Part shown: in pieces, positions 25,491 through 33,262 of the stretch
How positions within the stretch are numbered: the stretch's first letter is position 1
Layout of the letters: each line of letters opens with the position of its first letter
Source of the DNA: Candidatus Caldilinea saccharophila
Lineage (GTDB): Bacteria > Chloroflexota > Anaerolineae > Caldilineales > Caldilineaceae
Direction of reading: 5' to 3'
Assembly: GCA_016710365.1 (NCBI GenBank)
Contig: JADJVW010000001.1
Span: 372,001-436,000, forward strand
Length of the DNA: 64,000 nucleotides
The notes under the pieces: generated by a model
The model's database searches: none
What the model was told of the DNA's origin: nothing
The model's input: only the letters and a program-made list of their open reading frames with translations
Position numbers and translations under genes: made by a program

Positions 25491-25874
25491 TTATCCAATC
25501 GTTCCGTTAATAATTCGATGGATGCCGTCTTTCATAATGGCCTCACCAAAATTGAGCAGGTACCCAAGTTTGATGCCGGTGAGTTTAAGGTAAGTCAGCA
25601 CTTGTTTCTCGTGAGCTTTATTGATCCGCTCGACTGATTTTAGCTCCACAATCACCTTGTTTTCCACGATGATGTCCGCCCGAAACCCTTCTTCAAATTG
25701 GATTCCATCTAATCTGATTGGGACCGGTGCTTGACGTTGCACCTTTAGTCCCGCCTGTTGAAGCTGCTGGGCAAGGATCACTTCGTAGACACTTTCCAGC
25801 AACCCCGGCCCAAGCGTCTTATGAAGCCGCACGGCACGGTCTACAATGATCTGGCCAATCTCATTCTCATTCAT
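25491..25874 (-). CDS. GxxExxY protein (PD-(D/E)XK nuclease-like fold)
   Basis: 127 residues, intact: MNENEIGQIIVDRAVRLHKT is followed by LGPGLLESVYE, which is the GxxExxY signature, and later FRADIIVENKVIVELKSV, matching the D...ExK core of PDDEXK-like nucleases (D67, E77, K79). QVLTYLKLTGIKLGYLLNFG is the conserved C-terminal part. The biological role of this widespread small family is unknown. Here it is bracketed by palindromic repeats (25407-25485 on one side, two tandem copies 25890-26056 on the other), which suggests that gene and repeats travel or act together. Confidence 0.9.
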   Translation of the reverse strand: MNENEIGQIIVDRAVRLHKTLGPGLLESVYEVILAQQLQQAGLKVQRQAPVPIRLDGIQFEEGFRADIIVENKVIVELKSVERINKAHEKQVLTYLKLTGIKLGYLLNFGEAIMKDGIHRIINGTIG

Positions 25875-25889
25875 GGAGCACTTCAGATT

Positions 25890-26056
25890 TCTCACACGGA
25901 GACACAAAGAACACAGAGAAAATTCCTTTCTTCGCTTTCCTTTGTGCTCTCCGTGGCTTTGTGTGAGCCTACTTTGTTTCTCACACGGAGACACAAAGAA
26001 CACAGAGAAAATTCCTTTCTTCGCTTTCCTTTGCGCCCTCCGTGGCTTTGTGTGAG
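25890..26056. repeat. MITE-like palindromic repeat, copies 4 and 5 in tandem
   Basis: Two 78-bp copies (25890-25967 and 25979-26056), almost identical, separated by 11 bases. Each starts CTCACACGGAGACACAAAGA and ends CCGTGGCTTTGTGTGAG, folding into an imperfect hairpin. They lie directly upstream of the GxxExxY gene and downstream of the MFS gene. The two differ mainly at TGTGCTCTCC versus TGCGCCCTCC, so the duplication is recent or maintained. Confidence 0.75.
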
Positions 26057-26062
26057 CCTGAT

Positions 26063-27238
26063 TTATGGTAACGCAGGTTGTTCTGTTATTGGCATGGCGC
26101 CCTTCCGCCGCAGCAGCAGGAAGCAGATCGCGCTGCTCACGGCCAGTCCCGCGCAGACGAGATAGAGGGCATTGAAGCCGGCCGCCTGCGCCAGTATTCC
26201 ACCCATCAGGCTGCCCGCCAGTTGACCAGCGCTGGCAGCCGTGTAAAAAAGCCCACTGTTGCTGCCGCGTTGCGCCTTTCCCCCCATCTCCGCGGCGAAG
26301 GTCATCGACGCCGAGGTGTAGCTGCCATAGCCAAAGCCGCGCAGCACCTGCACGCCGATCAGCGCCGGGATGCTCGCCACCAGCAACATGTAGCCAAGCT
26401 GCACCAGCGCAATGCCAAAGCCGCCGGCCGCCAATACCACTGCGCGGCCGGTGAGATCCGAGAGCGCGCCGCTGATGATCATCGCCGGCATCTCGATCAG
26501 CGCGGCCAGCGACCAAAGGCTGCTGATGGTCGTCTTGCTGTAGCCATTGGCCGCCATGTAGTTCGGCCACATCGAAGTCGAGGCGACGTGCGCCATCGTC
26601 CACAGCGCGACGCCGGCCAAAAAGAGCATCGGCAGCCCCAGCGATCGGCGGCGGCCGCTGACGGCAGGCTTCGGCGCAGGCGTGGCCGCCAGTTTCCCCT
26701 CGCGCAGCAGGAGCGCGGTCAAGGCAGCCGCGCCAAAAAAGGCGGCGCAGACCCAGTAGACCGCGGCGATGCCAACGGCATCCGCCATGCGCCCGCCAAA
26801 GAGTGCGCCACCGGCAAAGGCAAACGAGCCAAGCCCGCGGAAGATGCCCATGCTGCGCCCTTTGCGCGCCGAAGCATCCAGCGTATCACCCATCAAGGTC
26901 AGCCCCAGCGTGGCAAAGCCGGCCATGCCGAGGCCGTCGAGCAGGCGCGCCGGCCAGGCCATCGCCACGGTATTGGCGAGGCTCAGCCAGACATAGCCGA
27001 GCGCCACGCCCGTCAGCGCGACAATATAAAGCGCCTTGCGCCGCTGCAAATAATCGGCCAGCCGCCCCCAGGCAACATTACCCGCCAACATCACGACAAT
27101 GGTGCTGGTGAGAATCACGGAGATCAGCGTGAAGTCGGCGCCAAGTCCTTGCAGATAAAGGGTAAGCAGGGGGGAGCTGATGCCGACGGCGACGTAGGTG
27201 AGCAGATTGACCAGCGTAAGAATGCGATAGTTGTTCAT
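26063..27238 (-). CDS. Major facilitator superfamily transporter
   Basis: About 390 residues with twelve predicted membrane helices in two sets of six. GRLADYLQRRKALY (loop 2-3) is the MFS signature region, and a central basic loop (PKPAVSGRRRSLGLP) separates the halves. The start MNNYRILTLVNLLTYVAVGI at 27238 fits the first helix; in-frame ATG 27259 and GTG 27265 are alternatives, and the latter two lie nearer a GGATGGAG site. The substrate is unknown, but it could import the sugar handled by the oxidoreductase/isomerase genes downstream on the same strand. The last residues (TEQPALP) run into repeat copy 5. Confidence 0.88.
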   Translation of the reverse strand: MNNYRILTLVNLLTYVAVGISSPLLTLYLQGLGADFTLISVILTSTIVVMLAGNVAWGRLADYLQRRKALYIVALTGVALGYVWLSLANTVAMAWPARLLDGLGMAGFATLGLTLMGDTLDASARKGRSMGIFRGLGSFAFAGGALFGGRMADAVGIAAVYWVCAAFFGAAALTALLLREGKLAATPAPKPAVSGRRRSLGLPMLFLAGVALWTMAHVASTSMWPNYMAANGYSKTTISSLWSLAALIEMPAMIISGALSDLTGRAVVLAAGGFGIALVQLGYMLLVASIPALIGVQVLRGFGYGSYTSASMTFAAEMGGKAQRGSNSGLFYTAASAGQLAGSLMGGILAQAAGFNALYLVCAGLAVSSAICFLLLRRKGAMPITEQPALP

Positions 27239-27598
27239 AGATAGACCATGGAACCGCATATGCACCCATTGGCTCCATCCCTGTTTCGCTGATATTCTCG
27301 CAGCACCGCTCTTTTTATGTAGCGTATCACTGCGAGTTGTGCAGCTCTGTTAGTATTTACAGCACAAGATTAACATTTGTTGAGATGTCAAGCAAGGCGA
27401 ACGAGTTTGGACGCTCACGTTATCCTCGCCACTGCTGCCGCCTGTGCGACGAGAATGTTTTCGCATACTCCTTAAGGCGCGACTGCCTTAGATCGGCTGC
27501 GATGACGAGTTGTGTAATTGGCCCTTTGCGTCATAATGGGGGATAAGCGCGTGCAGACAGGTGCACAGTGATTCAGAAAGAGTATAAGTGACTACTTT
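27239..27598. other. Divergent intergenic region MFS / histidine kinase
   Basis: No supportable gene. It should contain the promoters for both divergent units. I see no repeat or known operator. Confidence 0.45.
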
Positions 27599-28845
27599 AT
27601 GACTTATCAAATTGTAGAGCCAATCGATATTCAGCATTTGCAACAGGTGTTCGATGCGCTTGAGGCTGAAAGTCGCGAGCGTGAGCGGAGTGCAGCCGCG
27701 TTGGCGCTTAGAAATGCCGAACTGCATCGTGAACTACAACAACGATTGGCAGAGAGTGAGAGCTTTGGCCGCGTGCTGGTGAGCTTGCTCCAGAAGACGG
27801 TTTTGGAGCAGGTGCTGGATGTTGTCTGCGCCGAGCCCAGAGCTTGATCGGAGCGACAGGCAGCGCGGTGCTGCTGCTGACCGATCAAGCTTGGCTGGAG
27901 GTCAGGCACCGCTTGGGGCAGCCGTTAACGGCAGTCGAGCGACTGCCCATCGACGGCTCGCTGGCTGGCCAAGTCGTGCGCCAGGGTGAGCCGGTGCGGC
28001 TGAACGACCCGGCGCTCTTTGCGCAGGCGCAAGTCTATCAATGGCCGGCAGATTTAACTGCATTGTTGGCCTTGCCCTTACACGTTAATGGTGGAATCAT
28101 CGGTGTGCTGGACGTCGTCAACAAGGTGGGTGGCTTCACCGATGAGGATGTACGCGTCATGTCCGTTTTTGCTAACCAGGCGGCCATGGCCATCGAACAT
28201 GCCCGCCTCCAACAGCAAGCCGAGCAATTGGCGGTGTTAGAAGAACGGCAACGGTTGGCACGGGAGTTGCATGATTCGGTGACTCAGGCACTCTACAGCG
28301 TGACCCTCTATGCCAATGCTGTGGCGCTGGCGCTGGCCGCGGGCAAGGACAAAGTTGCGGCCGGCTACCTGGCAGAGCTACAGGAAACTGCCTTGGAAGG
28401 CATGCGCGATATGCGGCTGCTCATCTTCCAGTTGCATCCGCCCGTGCTGGAAAAGGAAGGATTGGTGGCGGCATTGCAGACGCGCCTGGCGGCTGTCGAA
28501 GAGCGTGCGGAGCTGCAAACTCAGTTACGCGTCGAGGGAGAGCGCCGGCTGCCCATTGCAATCGAGGAAGATCTCTACTGGATCGCCCAGGAAGCCCTGA
28601 ATAACGTGCGCAAGCACGCCGCGGCCGGCCACGTGACCGTGCATCTGCGGTTCACTGCGTCGATCGTCCGCCTGGAAGTCATTGATGACGGTGTAGGGTT
28701 TGATCTACACGCCGTTTGCACGGAAGGGCGTGGGATTGGCGGCCTGCGCAGCATCGCCGAACGAACGGCGCGTCTCGGCGGAAGATTGAGCCATACGAGC
28801 GTGCCGGGTGAGGGAACACAACTGATCGTCGAGGTGACGCTATGA
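27599..28845 (+). CDS. GAF-domain sensor histidine kinase, NarL-type (one frameshift)
   Basis: Cytoplasmic kinase of the HisKA_3/HATPase class that phosphorylates the regulator encoded next. An N-terminal coiled coil (MTYQIVEPIDIQHLQQVFDA) leads to a GAF domain (ATGSAVLLLTDQAWLEVRHR to FANQAAMAIEHARLQQ). The dimerisation helix has ERQRLARELHDSVTQALYS with the phospho-accepting His, and the ATPase domain has EALNNVRKHAAA, DDGVGFD and GIGGLRSIAERTARLGG. One base is missing near 27837 (VVCAE to AQSLIGATGS). There is no membrane segment, so the signal is probably internal (redox, gas or small ligand). ATGA overlap with the response regulator. Confidence 0.93.
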
Positions 28846-29504
28846 TTCGAGTCATGATTGTGGACGATCACGCCATCGTGCGCAAAGGCATTCGCGCTTT
28901 GCTGACCGAGTCCGGTGACTTCGAGATCGTGGCCGAGGCGGCCAACGGGCAGGAAGCAGTGCAGCGCGCCGAGGAAGCCCAGCCCGACGTCATTTTGATG
29001 GACCTGCTCATGCCCGGCATGGACGGCATCGAGGCGACGCGCCAGATCGCCAGCAGCCAGCCGAAGACGCGCCTCCTGGTGTTGACCAGTTTTGCGGCGG
29101 ATAATAAGTTGTTTCCCGCCATCAAAGCCGGCGCGTTGGGCTACCTGCTCAAAGATTCCTCGCCGGAGGAATTGCTTCGGGCCATTCGCCAGGTGCATCG
29201 CGGTGAGCCGGCGCTTCATCCGACCATCGCGCGCAAGCTGTTGCAGGAGATCGCCCATCCGGCCGATGTGGAACCCGCGCCTGAGGCGCTGACCGCGCGT
29301 GAGTTGGACGTGCTGAGGTTGATTGCACAAGGGTTGAGCAATCAGGAGATTGCCGACGAGTTGGTCGTCAGCGAGGCAACCGTGCGCGCGCATGTGAGCC
29401 GCATCCTCGGCAAGCTACACCTGGCCAGCCGCACCCAGGCTGCCCTGTACGCCGTCCGTGAAGGGCTGACGGCTGACGACGATGCGAGCAGGGAAGAAGG
29501 GTAG
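28842..29504 (+). CDS. LuxR/NarL-family response regulator
   Basis: 220 residues: a receiver domain with acidic pocket D8/D9 (IVDDH), phospho-acceptor D54 (ILMDLLMPGMDG) and a conserved Lys in LLKDSSPEE, followed by a C-terminal LuxR helix-turn-helix (LTARELDVLRLIAQGLSNQE, VVSEATVRAHVSRILGKLHL). It overlaps its kinase by four bases, so the pair form one two-component system. It lies immediately upstream of the stress island and is a candidate regulator of it; this is inference from position only. Confidence 0.95.
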   Translation: MIRVMIVDDHAIVRKGIRALLTESGDFEIVAEAANGQEAVQRAEEAQPDVILMDLLMPGMDGIEATRQIASSQPKTRLLVLTSFAADNKLFPAIKAGALGYLLKDSSPEELLRAIRQVHRGEPALHPTIARKLLQEIAHPADVEPAPEALTARELDVLRLIAQGLSNQEIADELVVSEATVRAHVSRILGKLHLASRTQAALYAVREGLTADDDASREEG

Positions 29505-29530
29505 CCGCGCCTGCGCAGTTCCGCGAATCT

Positions 29531-29646
29531 TTCTACACCAAACCGCGTACATCAAACCGATGAAGAGCCGCCCAACTGGGCGGCTCTTTTGTTACGAGAA
29601 CACAATCGCTTACGCTGACGACAAGAGAGTCTCCTTCAACTATGCT
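29531..29646 (+). promoter_or_regulatory. Repeated stress module, copy A: hairpin plus promoter
   Basis: The module starts CTACACCAAACCGCGTACAT. It contains a terminator hairpin AAGAGCCGCCC/AACT/GGGCGGCTCTT plus T-run (29563-29590), and then a promoter: ACGACA (29618-29623), 17 bases, TATGCT (29641-29646). The hairpin can end the regulator transcript while the promoter starts the LEA-like gene at 29707. The same order, spacing and flanking words (GCTGACGACA, CTTC) recur at 47830-47936 and 57941-58055. Confidence 0.7.
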
Positions 29647-29706
29647 ATGAGTGAAAGATAAACCTATATCCAACCAATCGCGAGCGCTTGAGGGCGCAGT
29701 AATGAC

Positions 29707-30003
29707 ATGATAAACGAAAGCGGGAACGCCGCACACATTGCCATGAACGCGGTCGGCGACACCGCCCATCGGGCTACGAATGCGGTCGAAGACGCCGCCC
29801 ACCGGGCTACGAACGCAATCGAAGACGCCGCCCACCGGGCTACGAACGCAATCGAGGACGCCGCCCACCGGGCTACGAACGCAATCGAAGACGCCGCCCA
29901 CCGGGCCGTGAATGCAGGTGAGGACGCTGCGCACCGTCTTACAAATAATGCCAAGGGCGCCGCGCAGAGTGGAATAACCAAGGCCGAGGACGCCGCTCAA
30001 TAA
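29707..30003 (+). CDS. LEA-like protein with 11-residue repeats
   Basis: 98 residues built of 11-mers of the form AAHRATNAIED, repeated about six times between residues 17 and 82. It is highly charged, lacks Cys and any signal peptide, and should form an amphipathic helix, as in group-3 late-embryogenesis-abundant hydrophilins that protect membranes or proteins on drying. At DNA level there are five near-identical 33-bp tandem units (29755-29919), so slippage or recent expansion is likely. The C-terminus drifts (NNAKGAAQSGITKAEDAAQ). It is driven by module A. Similar 11-mer proteins are at 31253 and 58487. Confidence 0.75.
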   Translation: MINESGNAAHIAMNAVGDTAHRATNAVEDAAHRATNAIEDAAHRATNAIEDAAHRATNAIEDAAHRAVNAGEDAAHRLTNNAKGAAQSGITKAEDAAQ

Positions 30004-30020
30004 CAAAAGGGAGCAAATTG

Positions 30021-30323
30021 ATGGATACCACATTTCTAGATGAAGTCACGAAGATCCTAACCGAATTCGCCCAGACAAAATTGTCGGCACAGTTGCTGGA
30101 ACTGATAGGGCCAACAAAAGAAGGGCTGAACTATCGCTGGCGCTTGATGAGCACCCGATATCGGGAAGTCGTCATCCTACTAATCTCCAAGAAGCATGTC
30201 TTTGGCAAGCCCACGCCTGAACATTTTGAAGTTCACGGGCTTGACCAGACCCAGCAATTGGAGCCGAACCTGGCGGAATTGCGAACTTTCTTGGCAGGTT
30301 CAGAACTGGCGCTCACCGGTTGA
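30021..30323 (+). CDS. Small protein of unknown function
   Basis: 100 residues from ATG 30021, with AAAGGGAG upstream (an in-frame TTG lies just before). The sequence MDTTFLDEVTKILTEFAQTK continues into an alpha/beta pattern with YREVVILLISKKHVFGKP and a Leu-rich C-terminus. No family is recognised and there is no membrane segment. It follows the LEA-like gene by 17 bases and is followed by a hairpin, so the two form one short transcript. Confidence 0.6.
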   Translation: MDTTFLDEVTKILTEFAQTKLSAQLLELIGPTKEGLNYRWRLMSTRYREVVILLISKKHVFGKPTPEHFEVHGLDQTQQLEPNLAELRTFLAGSELALTG

Positions 30324-30395
30324 TCGCTGGCGGTTCAGGTCTGACCAACCAAACTGGAGGCGCCGCAGGCTAATCGCCACGTCATCGGGTCATCT

Positions 30396-30425
30396 GCCAC
30401 CTACCGGCAACGCCGGGTAGGTGGC
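30396..30425 (+). terminator. Hairpin ending the first stress transcript
   Basis: GCCACCTACC (30396-30405) pairs exactly with GGTAGGTGGC (30416-30425), and the loop can pair further (GGC-AAC-GCC). There is no clear T-run. It lies between the unknown gene at 30021 and the YtxH gene. Confidence 0.6.
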
Positions 30426-30486
30426 GAGACGGCGAAAGGCCGTACGCGCCAACCAGGCAATCGGAACTAATGTATAGGGGATGAAC

Positions 30487-30816
30487 ATGAACGATCAAAC
30501 TAGTGAAGGTGATTTGAGTCCCAGCCGGCTGCGGGCGTTCTTGGCGGGGATGCTGTTTGGTGCGCTGGTTGGGCTGCTGCTTGGCAGTCTGGTTGGCGCC
30601 GGGGCGATGCTGTTGCTGGCGCCGCGCGCAGGGAAACAGACACGGGCCAAAATCCAGAAGCAGAGTGCAAAACTGCGCGATCAGGCAACTGAAAGCATGG
30701 GCGACCTGGTGACAGGGGCAGGCGATAGGGCCCATCAGTTCACAGACGGTGTACAGAAAGGGGTCGATGACCTGCAGCGACACGCACAGGATATGCTTGG
30801 TGAGAGCAAGAAGTAA
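30487..30816 (+). CDS. YtxH-domain stress protein
   Basis: A 109-residue protein with one membrane helix (LRAFLAGMLFGALVGLLLGS region, about 14-45) followed directly by LLLAPRAGKQTRAKI, the YtxH signature, and a long amphipathic helix (KQSAKLRDQATESMGDLVTG onward). Family members (B. subtilis YtxH/YhaH) are general-stress proteins of unknown mechanism. The second ATG (30487) is chosen because AGGGG is seven bases upstream; ATG 30481 is too close to it. Confidence 0.88.
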   Translation: MNDQTSEGDLSPSRLRAFLAGMLFGALVGLLLGSLVGAGAMLLLAPRAGKQTRAKIQKQSAKLRDQATESMGDLVTGAGDRAHQFTDGVQKGVDDLQRHAQDMLGESKK

Positions 30817-30870
30817 CATCGGCGCCGTGGATAGGTTGTGGATCACAATCACGCATAAGGAGACTACAAG

Positions 30871-31143
30871 GTGGTAAATTTCATCGTATGGCTGATCGTT
30901 GGCGGGCTCATCGGCTGGGTGGCCAGCATGATCATGCGGACCAACGCCCAGCAGGGCATCCTACTGAACGTCGTGGTGGGTATCGTCGGTGCATTTGTGG
31001 CCGGTTTTTTGCTCACCCCGTTGTTGGGGATTGGCACGATCAATCAAAGCAACTTCAGCATCCCAGCCATGGTGGTGTCGCTGGTGGGCGCCATTATCCT
31101 GCTGGCGATCGTCAATCTTTTTCGCCGGGGAAGGATGCGTTGA
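30871..31143 (+). CDS. GlsB/YeaQ/YmgE-family small stress membrane protein
   Basis: 90 residues, three predicted membrane helices: IVWLIVGGLIGWVASMIM, GILLNVVVGIVGAFVAGFLL and AMVVSLVGAIILLAIVNLF, with the GG and GxxG patterns of this family (formerly transglycosylase-associated). GTG start with AAGGAG nine bases upstream. The function of the family is unknown; members are induced by general stress. Paralogue of 58163-58432, and like it followed by a gene for an LEA-like 11-mer protein. Confidence 0.9.
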   Translation: MVNFIVWLIVGGLIGWVASMIMRTNAQQGILLNVVVGIVGAFVAGFLLTPLLGIGTINQSNFSIPAMVVSLVGAIILLAIVNLFRRGRMR

Positions 31144-31252
31144 CGTTTTCATCTGGTCAATCGATTCGATGAGACTGGTGATGAGCGGCACGCGGCGTAT
31201 CAGATAGATCTGTCTGCTTGCAGTTTCTTGTCTTACTAAACTGGAGGGATGT

Positions 31253-31480
31253 ATGTCCGATAACACACAGAAGGTTCAGGATGCGGTCGAGGACGTCGTG
31301 AACGACATCGAGGATGCCGCTCACGACGTGAAGAACCAGGTCAAGGACGCCGCCCATGACGCCAAAAACCAGGTCGGTGACGTCGCTCACGACGTGAAGA
31401 ACCAGGTCAAGGACGCCGTTCATGACGCCAAAAACCAGGCAAAGGACGCGAAAAGCGATGCCAACGCCGCGGCCCAATAG
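31253..31480 (+). CDS. LEA-like 11-mer protein (MSDNTQKVQD type)
   Basis: 75 residues starting MSDNTQKVQDAVEDVVNDIE, then 11-mers such as AAHDVKNQVKD, AAHDAKNQVGD, VAHDVKNQVKD and VHDAKNQAKD. Lys and Asp alternate along one face of the helix, as in group-3 LEA proteins. It is cytoplasmic, with no signal or Cys. The CTGGAGGGATGT site is strong. The N-terminal ten residues are identical to the paralogue at 58487-58693, and both genes end in a similar hairpin, which shows duplication of a cassette. Confidence 0.78.
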   Translation: MSDNTQKVQDAVEDVVNDIEDAAHDVKNQVKDAAHDAKNQVGDVAHDVKNQVKDAVHDAKNQAKDAKSDANAAAQ

Positions 31481-31507
31481 GCGTCTCCGCAGTCTGTCGT
31501 GACGCCA

Positions 31508-31544
31508 GGCGAGGTGGTAACCGTACAGGCGCTATCACCTCGCC
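31508..31544 (+). terminator. Hairpin downstream of the LEA-like gene
   Basis: GGCGAGGTG (31508-31516) pairs with CACCTCGCC (31536-31544). The equivalent hairpin lies after the paralogue at 58716-58757. Confidence 0.55.
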
Positions 31545-31569
31545 AGCTCGCTGCCGCTGTCTTTCTGCT

Positions 31570-31888
31570 AACCAAGTCGTTTTCATGTTGCTGATCGCCA
31601 TCGTGATTGGCACAGTGATCAGACCCGCCGTTATCTAGTTGCATCGGCGAGGACTCTCGCTGCGGGGGGGGGGGGGGGGGGCCCCCGGGGGGGGGGGGCG
31701 GGGGGGGGGGGGGGCGGGGCCGGGGCCCGGGGGGGGGGGGCCGGGGGGGGGGGGCCCGGGCCGGGGGGGCCGGGGCGGGGGGGCGGGCCGGGGGCGGTAG
31801 CTGGTGTCATTTTGTCTACCTCCTCCTGCTTGTCGGTTCGCGCTGTTGCTATTCCCATTGATTGTCGAGCAAGGCAGAACGATTGTCG
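31570..31888 (+). pseudogene. Fragment of an AI-2E-type permease gene
   Basis: Bases 31570-31660 match the 59235-59320 region of the intact permease gene (ATCGCCATCGTGATTGGCAC versus GTCGCCATCATGCTAGGCAC, then GTGATCAGACCCG, GTTGCATC, GGACTCTC). Bases 31800-31888 match its continuation (GCTGTTGCTATTCCCATTGA, TTGTCGAGCAAGGCAGAACG). The two pieces are separated by a 136-base G/C-only tract, and homology stops at about 31888 where a transposase remnant begins on the other strand. It is the third member of the duplicated GlsB - LEA - permease cassette. Confidence 0.75.
31662..31797. repeat. 136-base tract of only G and C
   Basis: Long runs of G with scattered C and not a single A or T. It interrupts recognisable permease sequence exactly where only a handful of bases should be. 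A sequencing/assembly artefact is most likely; a real G-tract would be extraordinary. Confidence 0.9.
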
Positions 31889-32604
31889 CCCGACGTGTAT
31901 TCTACGGAGCGATCCGCTGAATGTAATGGACATCAACGCGCGGTTGCTGAAACTGGCACGATGATAGTTCGTTCGGGGCAAAACGCCAGCGTCAGGATGT
32001 GAGTTGCGAAAATCGGCAAGCAGGCGATGAGAGACGTTGACCATGAAGAGCGACAGATTGACTGCATTGGTGACGGGAGTTTCTTTGATGGTCATGAAGT
32101 CCTCCATCCCCCAGAACTGTTTGGCGTCTCGGAAGTTGAATTCAGTAGTTCACGATTTTGCCTCACGCGTTGGCGCGAAGCCGCAAAGTTGAAGATGGTT
32201 CCCTCCGCGTTCTTCGCGGCTCCGCGTGAGACTCGTGATTTACTGGAATTCGATTTGGACGCGCAGGCGATAGTAGTGAATCAGGGTGTCGTGTGTGAGC
32301 GTGAGATCAGTGCTGAACAGCAGTGCGTATGTGCAGGCGCCACTCTCCAGATTGGTCTTGACCAAGATCACGACATTGAGTGGGTCGGCAAAGCACTCGT
32401 GCAACATCTTCGCCTGATAAACATCCGTGCGAATCCCCTTGTTCTGACTGGTCGCCATCTGGTAACGCTCTGGAATCGCCTGAACATTAAGTTTGTCGCC
32501 ATAGCGACGGCGGGGTCCGGATTTCTTCTGTTCCCCCTTGTACGGAAAGTAGAGCGCCGAATCGTGACGCAGTTTCGAGATCAGGTGCAATCCCAGATGA
32601 ATGA
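31889..32604 (-). pseudogene. Remnant of a DDE transposase (IS4-like)
   Basis: On the minus strand the pieces read LHLISKLRHDSALYFPYKGE, YGDKLNVQAIPERYQMATSQ, DPLNVVILVKTNLESGA, HYYRLRVQIEF, then after a 110-bp insertion NFRDAKQFWGMEDFMTIKET and PVTNAVNLSLFMVNVSHRLL. This order and the YRLR-x-QIEF-x-FRDAKQ-WGLEDFM box are typical of IS4-group transposases around the final catalytic Glu. The N-terminus (before 32604) and inverted repeats are missing, so it is dead. It abuts the truncated permease fragment, and was itself hit by repeat copy 2. Confidence 0.75.
32136..32251. repeat. MITE-like palindromic repeat, copy 2, inside the transposase remnant
   Basis: A 104-bp element (32142-32245) between two GAATTC copies (32136-32141 and 32246-32251). 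The ends AGTAGTTCACGA and TCGTGATTTACTG are imperfect inverted repeats matching copy 1. Removing the element and one GAATTC restores the transposase reading frame across RLRVQIEF-NFRDAKQ, so this is a genuine later insertion with a 6-bp target duplication. Confidence 0.8.
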
Positions 32605-32617
32605 CAGAGGGAGTACG

Positions 32618-32874
32618 GCCATGAACGATTACCTACCCTGGGAATTTATCTGTAAGACATCCGGAGGACAACCCCGGAAACAACAGATTTTTATGTGAAT
32701 TGCGCAAGCTGCGATCGAAAGATCGAATTTGGCTGGTCACAACCCAACCGTGGTGGGCGCATATTCCCCTTGGAGTGTTCTGATTTCGTACCCGGAGAAA
32801 TCTGGCCGGAACCCAGATATCTAGATTCCTGGCAACAGAAGGGTTGGCTCAAGACGGAAGATAGCCAGCCATGA
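32618..32874 (+). pseudogene. Internally deleted copy of the zinc-ribbon gene at 37258
   Basis: Starts MNDYLPWEFICKTSGG (compare MNNDKPWMFTCKTCGG in the intact gene), jumps directly to NPGNN and FYVNCASCDRKIEFGWSQ, and ends WQQKGWLKTEDSQP. About 75 codons between are missing and one extra T shifts the frame near 32690. The second cysteine of the first CxxC is changed to Ser. The 3' 185 bases are close to identical in layout to 37546-37726, so the two copies form long direct repeats around the intervening genes. Confidence 0.75.
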
Positions 32875-32896
32875 CCTATGAGTGAGACGGTGACCA

Positions 32897-33070
32897 ATGG
32901 ACTATATAGATTATTACGGCATATTAGGTGTACCGCCGGACGCCGACAGGAAGGTTATCCAGCGGACCTTCCGCCAGTTGGCCCGCAAGCATCACCCCGA
33001 TGTAAACCCGGGTAACAAGTCTCATGTTCGCCGGTTAGAAGCCGAGTTGACCGCCCAGTATGCCAGCTAG
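32897..33070 (+). pseudogene. Truncated J-domain (DnaJ-like) gene
   Basis: 57 residues: MDYIDYYGILGVPPDADRKV, then QLARKHHPDVNPGNK, i.e. helix II and the HPD motif of a J-domain co-chaperone. After NPGNK the sequence becomes SHVRRLEAELTAQYAS and stops, losing helices III-IV and all C-terminal domains. A second short fragment (MRLVRYREVCYEATWIELEV, 33074-33142) follows without recognised function. It is probably the residue of a CbpA-like gene in a chaperone/stress cluster; a functional mini-J protein is less likely. Confidence 0.7.
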
Positions 33071-33262
33071 CATATGCGTCTGGTTCGTTACCGGGAAGTC
33101 TGTTACGAAGCCACCTGGATCGAACTGGAAGTTCAGGAATGATAACAGCGCGCGGGCATTATTATGGAGAGGCCCATGCCCAGTCTGTAGTCACCGCTCA
33201 GAAAGGCGATCATCGAAGTCGAGTATCAGAACAGGCGAAGTACTTGCACAAGGAGAAAACAA

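Noticed and set aside
26078..27244. 388-residue open frame opposite the MFS gene
   Set aside because: Arg/Gln/His-rich shadow with no ribosome site; the minus-strand frame has twelve membrane helices.
29755..29919. 33-bp direct repeats that could suggest a CRISPR array
   Set aside because: Units are contiguous without spacers and keep the reading frame of an 11-mer protein.
31631..32107. Proline-rich ORF of 158 residues
   Set aside because: Its proline/glycine part is only the translation of the G/C tract; the rest is the transposase remnant.
32027..32698. 223-residue ORF on the plus strand
   Set aside because: Antisense to the transposase remnant and to the MITE; not a gene.
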